From an uncultured Dehalococcoidia bacterium (GTDB lineage: Bacteria > Chloroflexota > Dehalococcoidia > Tepidiformales > Tepidiformaceae), in NCBI GenBank assembly GCA_937954195.1, contig CALFYR010000541.1, positions 1 through 6,477 on the forward strand: DNA of 6,477 bases, written 5' to 3'. The translations under genes and the position numbers were made by a program. Shown piece by piece: positions 1 through 4,713 of the stretch (positions are counted from its first letter, which is position 1; the number at the start of each line of letters is the position of its first letter). Below the pieces are notes generated by a model that did not search any database, was not told the origin of the DNA, and saw only the letters and a list, made by a program, of their open reading frames with translations.

Positions 1-139
1 CACCCTCAATGAGCGCAAGGCGTGCTTCGCCAGCCGCAGCCTGGTGAAGAAGCTCGCGCAACCACGCGGTCTCGCGGGCCCGCCCAACCAGCGGGACCTG
101 GCCGCCTTGCGCTACGCGTGGATACGTCGCGTCAGCCAC
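1..139 (-). CDS. N-terminus of a putative AAA-type ATPase/regulator, cut by the window edge
   Basis: Only the first 46 codons are present; the gene runs leftward out of the window. Read on the minus strand from GTG at 139-137, the peptide contains PLVGRARETAWLRELLHQAA followed by GEARLALIEG. That layout (VGR, then a helix of acidic and leucine residues, then a hydrophobic strand ending in EG) is typical of the entry to the ATPase domain of AAA_16-type signalling ATPases. These are found in LuxR/MalT-like regulators and multidomain adenylate cyclases or kinases. The Walker A loop (GxxGxGKT) would come within the next few residues, outside the window. GTG 139 is the first start codon after an in-frame TGA about 50 bases upstream, and a GGGAG ribosome site at 151-147 precedes it by 7 bases. 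Family assignment is an inference from a short stretch. Which C-terminal output domain follows cannot be told. Confidence 0.6.
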   Translation of the reverse strand, partial: MADATYPRVAQGGQVPLVGRARETAWLRELLHQAAAGEARLALIEG

Positions 140-161
140 GAGCCTGCTCCCGGGTCGGACG

Positions 162-191
162 ATGCTACCTGAATGGGGTTCGACATTTCAA
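162..191 (-). promoter_or_regulatory. Putative sigma70-type promoter of the leftward ATPase gene
   Basis: On the minus strand a -35 box TTGAAA (191-186) and a -10 box TAGCAT (167-162) are separated by 18 bases. They match the consensus at 5 of 6 and 4 of 6 positions. Transcription would begin near 155, leaving a short leader that still contains the GGGAG ribosome site. A short inverted repeat (GTTCG at 178-182 and CGAAC at 200-204) brackets the -35 box and could be an operator, but five-base arms are weak evidence. Confidence 0.4.
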
Positions 192-352
192 TCCGCATTC
201 GAACGGGCGCGACCTGCCCGGCCCAACTTCCCGCGGATAGCCAGCACAAATAGCAATTTCTGGCCATGAAACCGTGCCTGCCTCCCAGCACTATCAGGGC
301 ATGTGAGGCGGGGCCGGGAAATCCCCCGGAATACGGCTTCACAAATCTCATC

Positions 353-358
353 GGGAGG
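353..358 (+). promoter_or_regulatory. Ribosome binding site supporting the 59-residue small gene
   Basis: GGGAGG ends five bases before the ATG at 364. It is one of the clearest Shine-Dalgarno sequences in the window and is the main reason for calling the short reading frame that follows a gene. Confidence 0.55.
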
Positions 359-363
359 GCGTC

Positions 364-543
364 ATGCACGCCAACGACATCGACCTGGGCATCGCCACCG
401 CGGCCGAATACGAGCGAATGGTCCAGCGGTTGCTGCTCGAACGACAGGCTCTCCGCACGGCACGGGACGACGAATCGGCCCGCCGCGCAGAGCACCGGAG
501 CGGCCACTTCGGGTGGATCCCGAGGCCCCATCGCTCCGCCTGA
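364..543 (+). CDS. Small hypothetical protein, 59 residues
   Basis: An ATG preceded at a normal distance by GGGAGG opens a 59-codon frame ending in TGA at 541-543. The product begins MHANDIDLGIATAAEYERMV. It is rich in charged residues, with many Arg, Glu and Asp in the middle (roughly residues 16-46), consistent with a single amphipathic helix, and has a basic, aromatic tail (GHFGWIPRPHRSA). It has no signal peptide, membrane segment or cysteine. Codons largely favour G or C in the third position, as in neighbouring genes. It lies 38 bases upstream of the repeat protein and probably shares its transcript. I do not recognise a family; a small accessory or regulatory peptide is possible. No clear promoter was found between 192 and 350. 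Confidence 0.5.
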   Translation: MHANDIDLGIATAAEYERMVQRLLLERQALRTARDDESARRAEHRSGHFGWIPRPHRSA

Positions 544-569
544 AACAGGCGGGACGAGCGACGCAGAAA

Positions 570-574
570 AGGAG
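570..574 (+). promoter_or_regulatory. Ribosome binding site fixing the start of the repeat protein
   Basis: AGGAG is followed seven bases later by ATG 582. The same frame stays open upstream to 303, but that stretch overlaps the 59-residue gene in another frame, and no ribosome site of comparable quality lies at the earlier start. ATG 582 is therefore preferred. Confidence 0.65.
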
Positions 575-581
575 CCAGGAA

Positions 582-1052
582 ATGGCACTGCAATCGTCTT
601 CACGCTTTGGAGTCGGACCGCGCTTCGGTCTTGAGGTTCTCGGAGTCATCGGAGCGCTGGCAGCCGGAGTCGGCATCGGAGCCCTGGTCTTCGATACGGG
701 CTCGGACGAGCCATCCAGCGTTGCCGTGAGCCAGGCGCCTGCGGTGAGCCCGCCCCGCGTCTCGTCGGCCCCCGGGCCCGCCGAGCTCTCGCAGTCCGAA
801 CTCGTCGCCGCCGAAAAGGCGATCCATGACGCGTACATGGATGCGATGTTCGGAACCTACCCGGCACGCGTCGCTTCGGCCCCCGGACCGGCCGAACTCT
901 CGCCCGCGGAGTGGCTCGCCACCCAAAAGGCGGTCCACGACCAGTACATGGATGAGATGTTCGGCGCGTACGTGAGCGCTGCTTCGACCGTCGAGTTCGA
1001 TGTCGGTGCGGCCCGGGACGAACACGACCGGCTCATCCCGGTCACCAGGTAA
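582..1052 (+). CDS. Membrane-anchored hypothetical protein with two 37-residue tandem repeats
   Basis: The 156-residue product has a short basic N-terminus (Arg8, Arg14). One hydrophobic, Gly/Ala-rich segment follows at about residues 17-37, best read as a signal anchor, with no lipobox or obvious cleavage site. A Pro/Ser/Ala linker (about 40-62) leads to two copies of one unit at residues 59-93 and 96-130. Each reads RVxSAPGPAELS, then a helix-like stretch with E, K and A, then HDxYMDxMFGxY; 24 of the 35 aligned residues are identical. An acidic tail of about 25 residues ends the protein. By the positive-inside rule the repeats should face outward, at the cell surface or periplasm. Conserved His, Asp, Met and Tyr in each unit could bind a metal or a partner, but this is speculation. 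Codon use matches the neighbours. The small gene at 364 precedes it and two hairpins follow. I recognise no family. Confidence 0.72.
   Translation: MALQSSSRFGVGPRFGLEVLGVIGALAAGVGIGALVFDTGSDEPSSVAVSQAPAVSPPRVSSAPGPAELSQSELVAAEKAIHDAYMDAMFGTYPARVASAPGPAELSPAEWLATQKAVHDQYMDEMFGAYVSAASTVEFDVGAARDEHDRLIPVTR
756..971 (+). repeat. Direct tandem repeat within the membrane-anchored protein gene (period 111 bases)
   Basis: Copies at 756-860 and 867-971 are in frame with each other and encode the two 35-residue similar blocks. The first third of each copy (from CGCGTC through GAGCTCTCG or GAACTCTCG) is the most alike at DNA level; later parts differ at many codons. Protein similarity (24 of 35 residues) across the divergent part suggests an older duplication kept by selection on the protein rather than a fresh slippage event. 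Confidence 0.8.
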
Positions 1053-1065
1053 CCAACGTGGTCCG

Positions 1066-1105
1066 AACCCGCCGGGGTGTGATCCCCCTCCGCTGCCGGC
1101 GGGTT
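1066..1105 (+). terminator. Inverted repeat downstream of the repeat-protein gene (possible terminator)
   Basis: AACCCGCCGG (1066-1075) and CCGGCGGGTT (1096-1105) are perfect 10-base complements around a 20-base loop. It begins 13 bases after the TAA stop at 1050-1052. No run of T follows, so this may be half of a tandem terminator or an RNA-stabilising hairpin. Confidence 0.45.
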
Positions 1106-1112
1106 ACACAGT

Positions 1113-1143
1113 ACGGCGGGGCTGTTTCCAGCAGCCCCGCCGT
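1113..1143 (+). terminator. Strong GC-rich hairpin, probable terminator
   Basis: ACGGCGGGGCTG (1113-1124) pairs perfectly with CAGCCCCGCCGT (1132-1143) across a 7-base loop, giving a 12-base-pair stem. It is the strongest hairpin noticed in the window and lies between the small-gene unit and pncA. The tail is TTCC rather than a T tract, so classical intrinsic termination is likely but not certain. It is nearly symmetrical and has no coding alternative. Confidence 0.6.
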
Positions 1144-1144
1144 T

Positions 1145-1162
1145 CCATGTCCACCGACATGG
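1145..1162. promoter_or_regulatory. Palindromic site upstream of pncA, possible operator
   Basis: CCATGTC (1145-1151) and GACATGG (1156-1162) form a perfect 7-base dyad with a 4-base spacer (CACC). It lies about 27 bases upstream of the proposed pncA -10 box, at or just upstream of where a -35 box would lie, a normal place for a regulator to bind. It could equally be a small RNA hairpin attached to the terminator. I do not recognise it as a known NAD-repressor (NrtR, NiaR or NadQ) site. Confidence 0.35.
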
Positions 1163-1189
1163 CGTCCCCAACCGCCATTCGGAGCGTGC

Positions 1190-1195
1190 TAGGCT
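1190..1195 (+). promoter_or_regulatory. Putative -10 box giving a leaderless pncA transcript
   Basis: TAGGCT ends six bases before the ATG at 1202, so transcription would start at or within a base or two of the start codon. No Shine-Dalgarno sequence lies in the 15 bases before the ATG; the nearest GGAG (1181-1184) is 17 bases away, too far. The pattern fits leaderless mRNAs known from actinobacteria and Deinococcus. No good -35 box was found. Confidence 0.4.
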
Positions 1196-1201
1196 TCCGG
1201 C

Positions 1202-1786
1202 ATGTTCGAATACAACGGACGTACGGCACTGATCGTCGTCGATATCCAGAATGACTTTGCGGACCCGGCGGGCAGCCTCTCGGTTGCGGGCGGCAGCGAT
1301 GTGATCCCAGTCGCGAATGCTGAGGTGGAAGCCGCGCTCGCCGCGGGTGCGCTGACCGTCTACACGCAGGACTGGCATCCCGAAGAGACTCCACATTTCA
1401 AGGACTTCGGTGGCGTTTGGCCGGTGCACTGCGTGGCCGGCACCTGGGGCGCCGAATTTGCGCCGGGCCTCGAGGTGAACGGCGAGGTCATCCACAAGGG
1501 CGCGAACGGCGAGGATGGCTATTCGGCGTTCACGATGCGCGACCCACGAACGGCGGAAACCATCTCCACCCCACTCCACGGCTTGCTGCAGGCGCGCGGG
1601 ATAGACTCCGTCGTCGTCCTTGGCCTGGCGACCGACTACTGCGTGAAAGCGACGGCGCTGGATGCGCTCACCCTCGGCTACTCCGTCACGGTCCTGCGCG
1701 ACGGCATTCGAGCAGTCGACCTTGAGCCCGGCGACGGCGACGCGGCGCTCGCGGAGATTGCCGAAGCGGGCGGAGCAATACTCTGA
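1202..1786 (+). CDS. pncA: Nicotinamidase (isochorismatase-like hydrolase family)
   Basis: This cytosolic enzyme hydrolyses nicotinamide to nicotinate and ammonia, the first step of bacterial NAD salvage. The 194-residue length is normal for the family. The catalytic triad is visible: Asp14 in VVDIQNDF, Lys99 in VIHKG and Cys147 in ATDYCVKATALDA. The metal-binding set expected of nicotinamidases is also present: Asp57 and His59 (QDWHP), His65 (TPHF) and His76 (WPVHC). These metal ligands separate it from isochorismatases, ureidoacrylate hydrolases and other relatives that share the fold. The start is ATG 1202, which has no ribosome site but lies directly after a possible -10 box, suggesting leaderless translation. 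The gene 20 bases downstream encodes the next enzyme of the same pathway, strong support for the assignment and for co-transcription. The frame is intact. Confidence 0.95.
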   Translation: MFEYNGRTALIVVDIQNDFADPAGSLSVAGGSDVIPVANAEVEAALAAGALTVYTQDWHPEETPHFKDFGGVWPVHCVAGTWGAEFAPGLEVNGEVIHKGANGEDGYSAFTMRDPRTAETISTPLHGLLQARGIDSVVVLGLATDYCVKATALDALTLGYSVTVLRDGIRAVDLEPGDGDAALAEIAEAGGAIL

Positions 1787-1806
1787 CCGGCGATTCGGAC
1801 TCCGCG

Positions 1807-3156
1807 GTGCGCTGGGTGGACGACGGCAACGCCGCGCTCCTCACTGACCTGTACGAACTGACGATGGCCGCGAGCTACTTCGCGCAGGGGATGAACGAAC
1901 CGGCGACGTTCGAACTCTTCGTCCGGAGACTCCCCGGGGACAGGCGGTTCCTCGTCGCCGCGGGGCTGGACGATGCGCTGCACTACCTGGAGCGGCTGCG
2001 GTTCGATGATGCCGCCATCTCCTACCTGCGTTCACTGGGCATATTCCGCGCGCCGTTCCTGGAATTCCTGGGCGGCCTGCGATTCACGGGCGAGGTCTGG
2101 GCCATGCCCGAGGGCGAGGTCTTCTTCCCGGACGAACCCGTCCTGCGTGTTACGGCTCCGCTCATCGAAGCCCAGATCGTTGAAACGTTCCTCCTGAACA
2201 TCATCAACTTCCAGTCGCTGATTGCCTCGAAGGCGGCCCGCCTGGCGCTGGTCTGCGGTGAGCGCCAGTTCGTCGACTTTTCGCCCCGGCGTGACCAGGG
2301 TCCGGACGCGGCGCTCAAGGTCGCGCGGGCGTCGTACATCGGCGGCGCGGCCGCAACCTCCAACGTCCTCGCGGGCCGGGCCTATGGCATCCCGTTGAGC
2401 GGCACGATGGCCCATTCCTTCATTATGTCGTTCGCGGATGAGGCGGACGCGTTCCGTGCCTTCGCTCGCGACTTCCCGGAACGGTCGATCCTCCTCATCG
2501 ATACCTACGACACGGTCGAAGGGGCGCGGCGAGCCGTGTCCGTCGCGCGGGAACTCGCGCCGGAGGGCATCCGGATCCAGGGCGTGCGGCTGGATTCGGG
2601 CGACCTCGGCGAACTCTCGAAGGCCGTTCGGCGGATCCTTGATGACGGCGGCCTGGCGGAGACGCGCATCTTCGCAAGCGGCGACCTCGACGAATTCCGG
2701 ATCAGCGAGCTTCTTGAGAGCGGCGCGCCCATCGACGCGTTCGGGGTCGGCACGCAGCTCGGCACGAGCGCCGACGCGCCAGCACTCGGCGGCGTCTACA
2801 AGCTCGTGGAGGATTCGGCGGGCCCGAAAATGAAACACTCGGCGGGGAAGATCACCTGGCCTGGACGAAAACAGGTCTACCGGCGCGTCGAGGGCGGAGT
2901 GATGGCGGGCGACACCATAGCGCTCGCTACCGAGACCGGCGTCGGGGGAGAGCCGCTGTTGAGGAACGTGATGGCGGGTGGCGCCCGGCTGGGCGAGGCC
3001 GAGTCACTGACCGTCATCCGCGAGCGCTGCGCCGAGCGGTTGAGGCTGCTTCCGGGCAGCCTGCGCCGCATCACGGGGCCGTTCGAACCGTACCCCGTGG
3101 AGTACTCGCCCGGCCTCGTGGCGATGCAGGAACACACCGCTCGCGACAAGAGCTAA
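1807..3156 (+). CDS. pncB: Nicotinate phosphoribosyltransferase
   Basis: It joins nicotinate to phosphoribosyl pyrophosphate with ATP hydrolysis, giving nicotinate mononucleotide, the committed step of the Preiss-Handler route to NAD. The 449-residue product has the family landmarks in order: LLTDLYELTMA near the N-terminus; FSPRRDQGPDAA at 158-169; YGIPLSGTMAHS, whose His203 is the probable autophosphorylated histidine; LIDTYDT at 230-236; VRLDSGDL at 260-267; FASGDLDE at 289-296; and FGVGTQL at 312-318. These line the nicotinate and PRPP sites. Start choice is uncertain: GTG 1807 is the first usable codon, and GTG 1816 (three codons later) would still leave the conserved N-terminus. Neither has a strong ribosome site, so translation may partly depend on coupling to pncA, which ends 20 bases upstream. 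There is no sign of damage. Confidence 0.95.
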   Translation: MRWVDDGNAALLTDLYELTMAASYFAQGMNEPATFELFVRRLPGDRRFLVAAGLDDALHYLERLRFDDAAISYLRSLGIFRAPFLEFLGGLRFTGEVWAMPEGEVFFPDEPVLRVTAPLIEAQIVETFLLNIINFQSLIASKAARLALVCGERQFVDFSPRRDQGPDAALKVARASYIGGAAATSNVLAGRAYGIPLSGTMAHSFIMSFADEADAFRAFARDFPERSILLIDTYDTVEGARRAVSVARELAPEGIRIQGVRLDSGDLGELSKAVRRILDDGGLAETRIFASGDLDEFRISELLESGAPIDAFGVGTQLGTSADAPALGGVYKLVEDSAGPKMKHSAGKITWPGRKQVYRRVEGGVMAGDTIALATETGVGGEPLLRNVMAGGARLGEAESLTVIRERCAERLRLLPGSLRRITGPFEPYPVEYSPGLVAMQEHTARDKS

Positions 3157-3165
3157 TTCGCGAGC
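3139..3165 (+). terminator. Inverted repeat spanning the pncB stop codon (weak terminator candidate)
   Basis: GCTCGCG (3139-3145) and CGCGAGC (3159-3165) can form a 7-base-pair stem around a 13-base loop that contains the TAA stop (3154-3156). No T tract follows. It may attenuate transcription into the menaquinone genes or protect the pncB mRNA end; termination is unproven. Confidence 0.3.
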
Positions 3166-3273
3166 GACCGGGCCCTATCCCGTATCGGGGAAGGTTCGGA
3201 GAATCGAAGTACTGAATCACCCTGGTCGTGTCGGCCGTTGTAAGCGGCGCGACCGAGACTGGGGCCAACTCCC

Positions 3274-3290
3274 CGTATGCTGGGCATACG
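3274..3290. promoter_or_regulatory. Dyad CGTATGC-TGG-GCATACG upstream of menF, possible operator or promoter element
   Basis: Two perfect 7-base arms (3274-3280 and 3284-3290) flank a 3-base spacer. The left arm includes TATGCT (3276-3281), a passable -10 box (4 of 6), with no good -35 box at the expected distance. If it is a -10 box, transcription would start close to 3288 and give a leader of about 60 bases before menF. A protein-binding palindrome over the promoter is the simplest reading; an RNA hairpin with a 3-base loop is the alternative. Confidence 0.35.
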
Positions 3291-3301
3291 CGTAGCCACG
3301 A

Positions 3302-3321
3302 CGTGCCGATGATGCGGCACG
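3302..3321 (+). other. Hairpin in the presumed menF leader
   Basis: CGTGCCG (3302-3308) pairs with CGGCACG (3315-3321) across the 6-base loop ATGATG. A shorter stem, CGCGC (3320-3324) with GCGCG (3331-3335), overlaps its 3' end by two bases and stops three bases before the menF ribosome site. The two could compete or stack. No riboswitch class was recognised. Confidence 0.35.
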
Positions 3322-3338
3322 CGCAGGTTCGCGCGCTC

Positions 3339-3343
3339 AGGAG
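3339..3343 (+). promoter_or_regulatory. Ribosome binding site that decides the menF start
   Basis: AGGAG ends five bases before ATG 3349. The in-frame GTG at 3343 overlaps the ribosome site itself and so cannot be served by it. ATG 3349 is the better start. Confidence 0.7.
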
Positions 3344-3348
3344 TGAGG

Positions 3349-4713
3349 ATGTCGAGTCTGACGCACGCCGAGCGCCGTCCACTCACCGGAACAAACCAGC
3401 GCCGCGCGTCGGCGCCGCTGGTGAGCGTGCCCGTCCCCCTGAATCTCGCCGCTTCCGCCGTCGCTGATGGCCGCGACGGTCTTCGTTCGCGGGCGGACGT
3501 CGTCTGGGAGCGGCCTGATGTGGGCCTTGCGCTCTACGGCTTCGGAACGGCAGCCCGGCTTCACGGCCTACGAAGCTCCTCCCTGGGCGAGGCGCGCCCC
3601 CTGCTGGGGGAACTGATGCGGTCCGCGGCGATTGGCGAGGTGGGGCACGCGGCTCGTCCCCGCGCCTTCGGGGGAGGGCGGTTCGCCCCCTGGGGCACAG
3701 AGGTCGATCCACGATGGGAAGCCTTCGGCGGGTGGGAGTTCACGGTGCCTTCGCTGCTCGTCGCTATGAACGGCGATACGGTCACCGCCAGCCTGACGCT
3801 GCGTCAGCCTGAACCACCGGCGGAGCGCGATGTCGCCTGCGAAGTGGAGCGACTGCTGGAACGCCACGAACCGGCCCCCTTGGCGAATCTCGATCCTGTA
3901 CCGGCACCCGACCCGGCGGTGTGGAAGGCGAAAGTGGCCGACGGCATCCGCGAAATCCGCGAGGGACGCTACCAGAAGGTGGTGCTTGCGCGGTCCATCG
4001 ATCTCGCAACCCCGAATCTCGACCGAGCCCGCCTTCTTGGCGCGCTCGCCGACCGCTATCCCGGGTGTTTCATCTATCACTACGCGCGAGGCCCACATGC
4101 GTGGGTCGGCGCCAGCCCGGAACTCCTCGCACGGGTCGAAGGCGGCCGCGTGCGAGCGGTGTGCCTTGCTGGCTCACGCCCACGGGGGCAGGACGCCGCG
4201 ACCGACGACGCGCTCCGCGACGAGTTGCTTTCGAGCGCCAAGGAGCGAGAAGAACACGAACTCGTCCGCGCCGCGATTGCCAACGGCATCGAACCATTTT
4301 GCACGGCGGTGGAGCACCCCTCCACGCCGACGGTGGTTCGCATGGCCAACATCCAACACCTGAAGACACCGTTCGAAGGGACGCTTCGCCCCGGCGCGAC
4401 GCTGCTCGATATCGCGGCGAGCTTGCACCCCACGCCGGCCGTCGGCGGTTCGCCCCGGCCCGAGGCGCTGGAGGCGATCGATCGCCTCGAAGGCATGGAC
4501 CGCGGCTGGTACGCCGGCCCTATCGGCTGGATGGACTTCGCCGGCGAAGGCGAATTCGCCGTGGGCCTGCGCTCCGGGTTGCTGAGCCCGGGCAGCGCGC
4601 GGATCTATGCGGGCGCGGGCATCGTCGCCGGCTCCAACCCGGAGAACGAGTACGCCGAAACCGAAACCAAGCTCCGCCCCCTGCGCGAGAGCCTCGCGAC
4701 CGGAATGGCATGA
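3349..4713 (+). CDS. menF: Menaquinone-specific isochorismate synthase
   Basis: It converts chorismate to isochorismate with Mg2+, the branch point into menaquinone synthesis. The 454-residue product has a variable N-terminal half and a C-terminal chorismate-binding domain (about 190-450). Aligned by eye with E. coli EntC, the general base is Lys210 in YQKVVLAR and the general acid Glu258 in GASPELL. Probable Mg2+ ligands are Glu302 in KEREEHE and Glu434 in NPENEYAETETKL. LAGSRPRG, HLKTPFEG, HPTPAVGGSPRPEAL and YAGAGIVAGSNPE follow the family pattern. The HPTPAVGG segment points to isochorismate synthase rather than anthranilate or aminodeoxychorismate synthase. Being directly coupled to menD argues for menaquinone, not siderophore or salicylate. 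The last four bases overlap the menD start (ATGA), so the two are probably translationally coupled. The promoter is probably in the 190-base gap upstream. Confidence 0.95.
   Translation: MSSLTHAERRPLTGTNQRRASAPLVSVPVPLNLAASAVADGRDGLRSRADVVWERPDVGLALYGFGTAARLHGLRSSSLGEARPLLGELMRSAAIGEVGHAARPRAFGGGRFAPWGTEVDPRWEAFGGWEFTVPSLLVAMNGDTVTASLTLRQPEPPAERDVACEVERLLERHEPAPLANLDPVPAPDPAVWKAKVADGIREIREGRYQKVVLARSIDLATPNLDRARLLGALADRYPGCFIYHYARGPHAWVGASPELLARVEGGRVRAVCLAGSRPRGQDAATDDALRDELLSSAKEREEHELVRAAIANGIEPFCTAVEHPSTPTVVRMANIQHLKTPFEGTLRPGATLLDIAASLHPTPAVGGSPRPEALEAIDRLEGMDRGWYAGPIGWMDFAGEGEFAVGLRSGLLSPGSARIYAGAGIVAGSNPENEYAETETKLRPLRESLATGMA

Noticed and set aside
314..329. Short inverted repeat CCGGG...CCCGG before the 59-residue gene.
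   Set aside because: Five-base G/C arms are expected by chance in such GC-rich DNA, and nothing else marks it as regulatory.
303..581. In-frame upstream extension of the repeat protein, giving 249 residues.
   Set aside because: The extension is Arg-rich low-complexity sequence typical of a shadow frame, overlaps the 59-residue gene and lacks the good ribosome site present before ATG 582.
112..603. Minus-strand open frame (163 codons) crossing the divergent promoter region.
   Set aside because: It overlaps, in different frames, both the ATPase gene start on the same strand and the small plus-strand gene, has no ribosome site support that I could see, and resembles no family.
857..1579. Minus-strand open frame (240 codons) crossing the repeat protein, the terminator hairpins and pncA.
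   Set aside because: It spans two real plus-strand genes and an intergenic hairpin array and has no family resemblance.
2032..2838. Long minus-strand open frame (268 codons) opposite pncB.
   Set aside because: It lies wholly antisense to a gene with clear family motifs, is Arg/Glu/Asp-rich, and is an expected by-product of GC-rich codon use.
3921..4709. The menD frame stays open about 790 bases upstream, which could suggest a longer MenD or a fusion.
   Set aside because: The upstream part is an Arg/Pro-rich shadow of menF in another frame, while MenF itself has all its catalytic motifs there. MenD homology begins right at ATG 4710.
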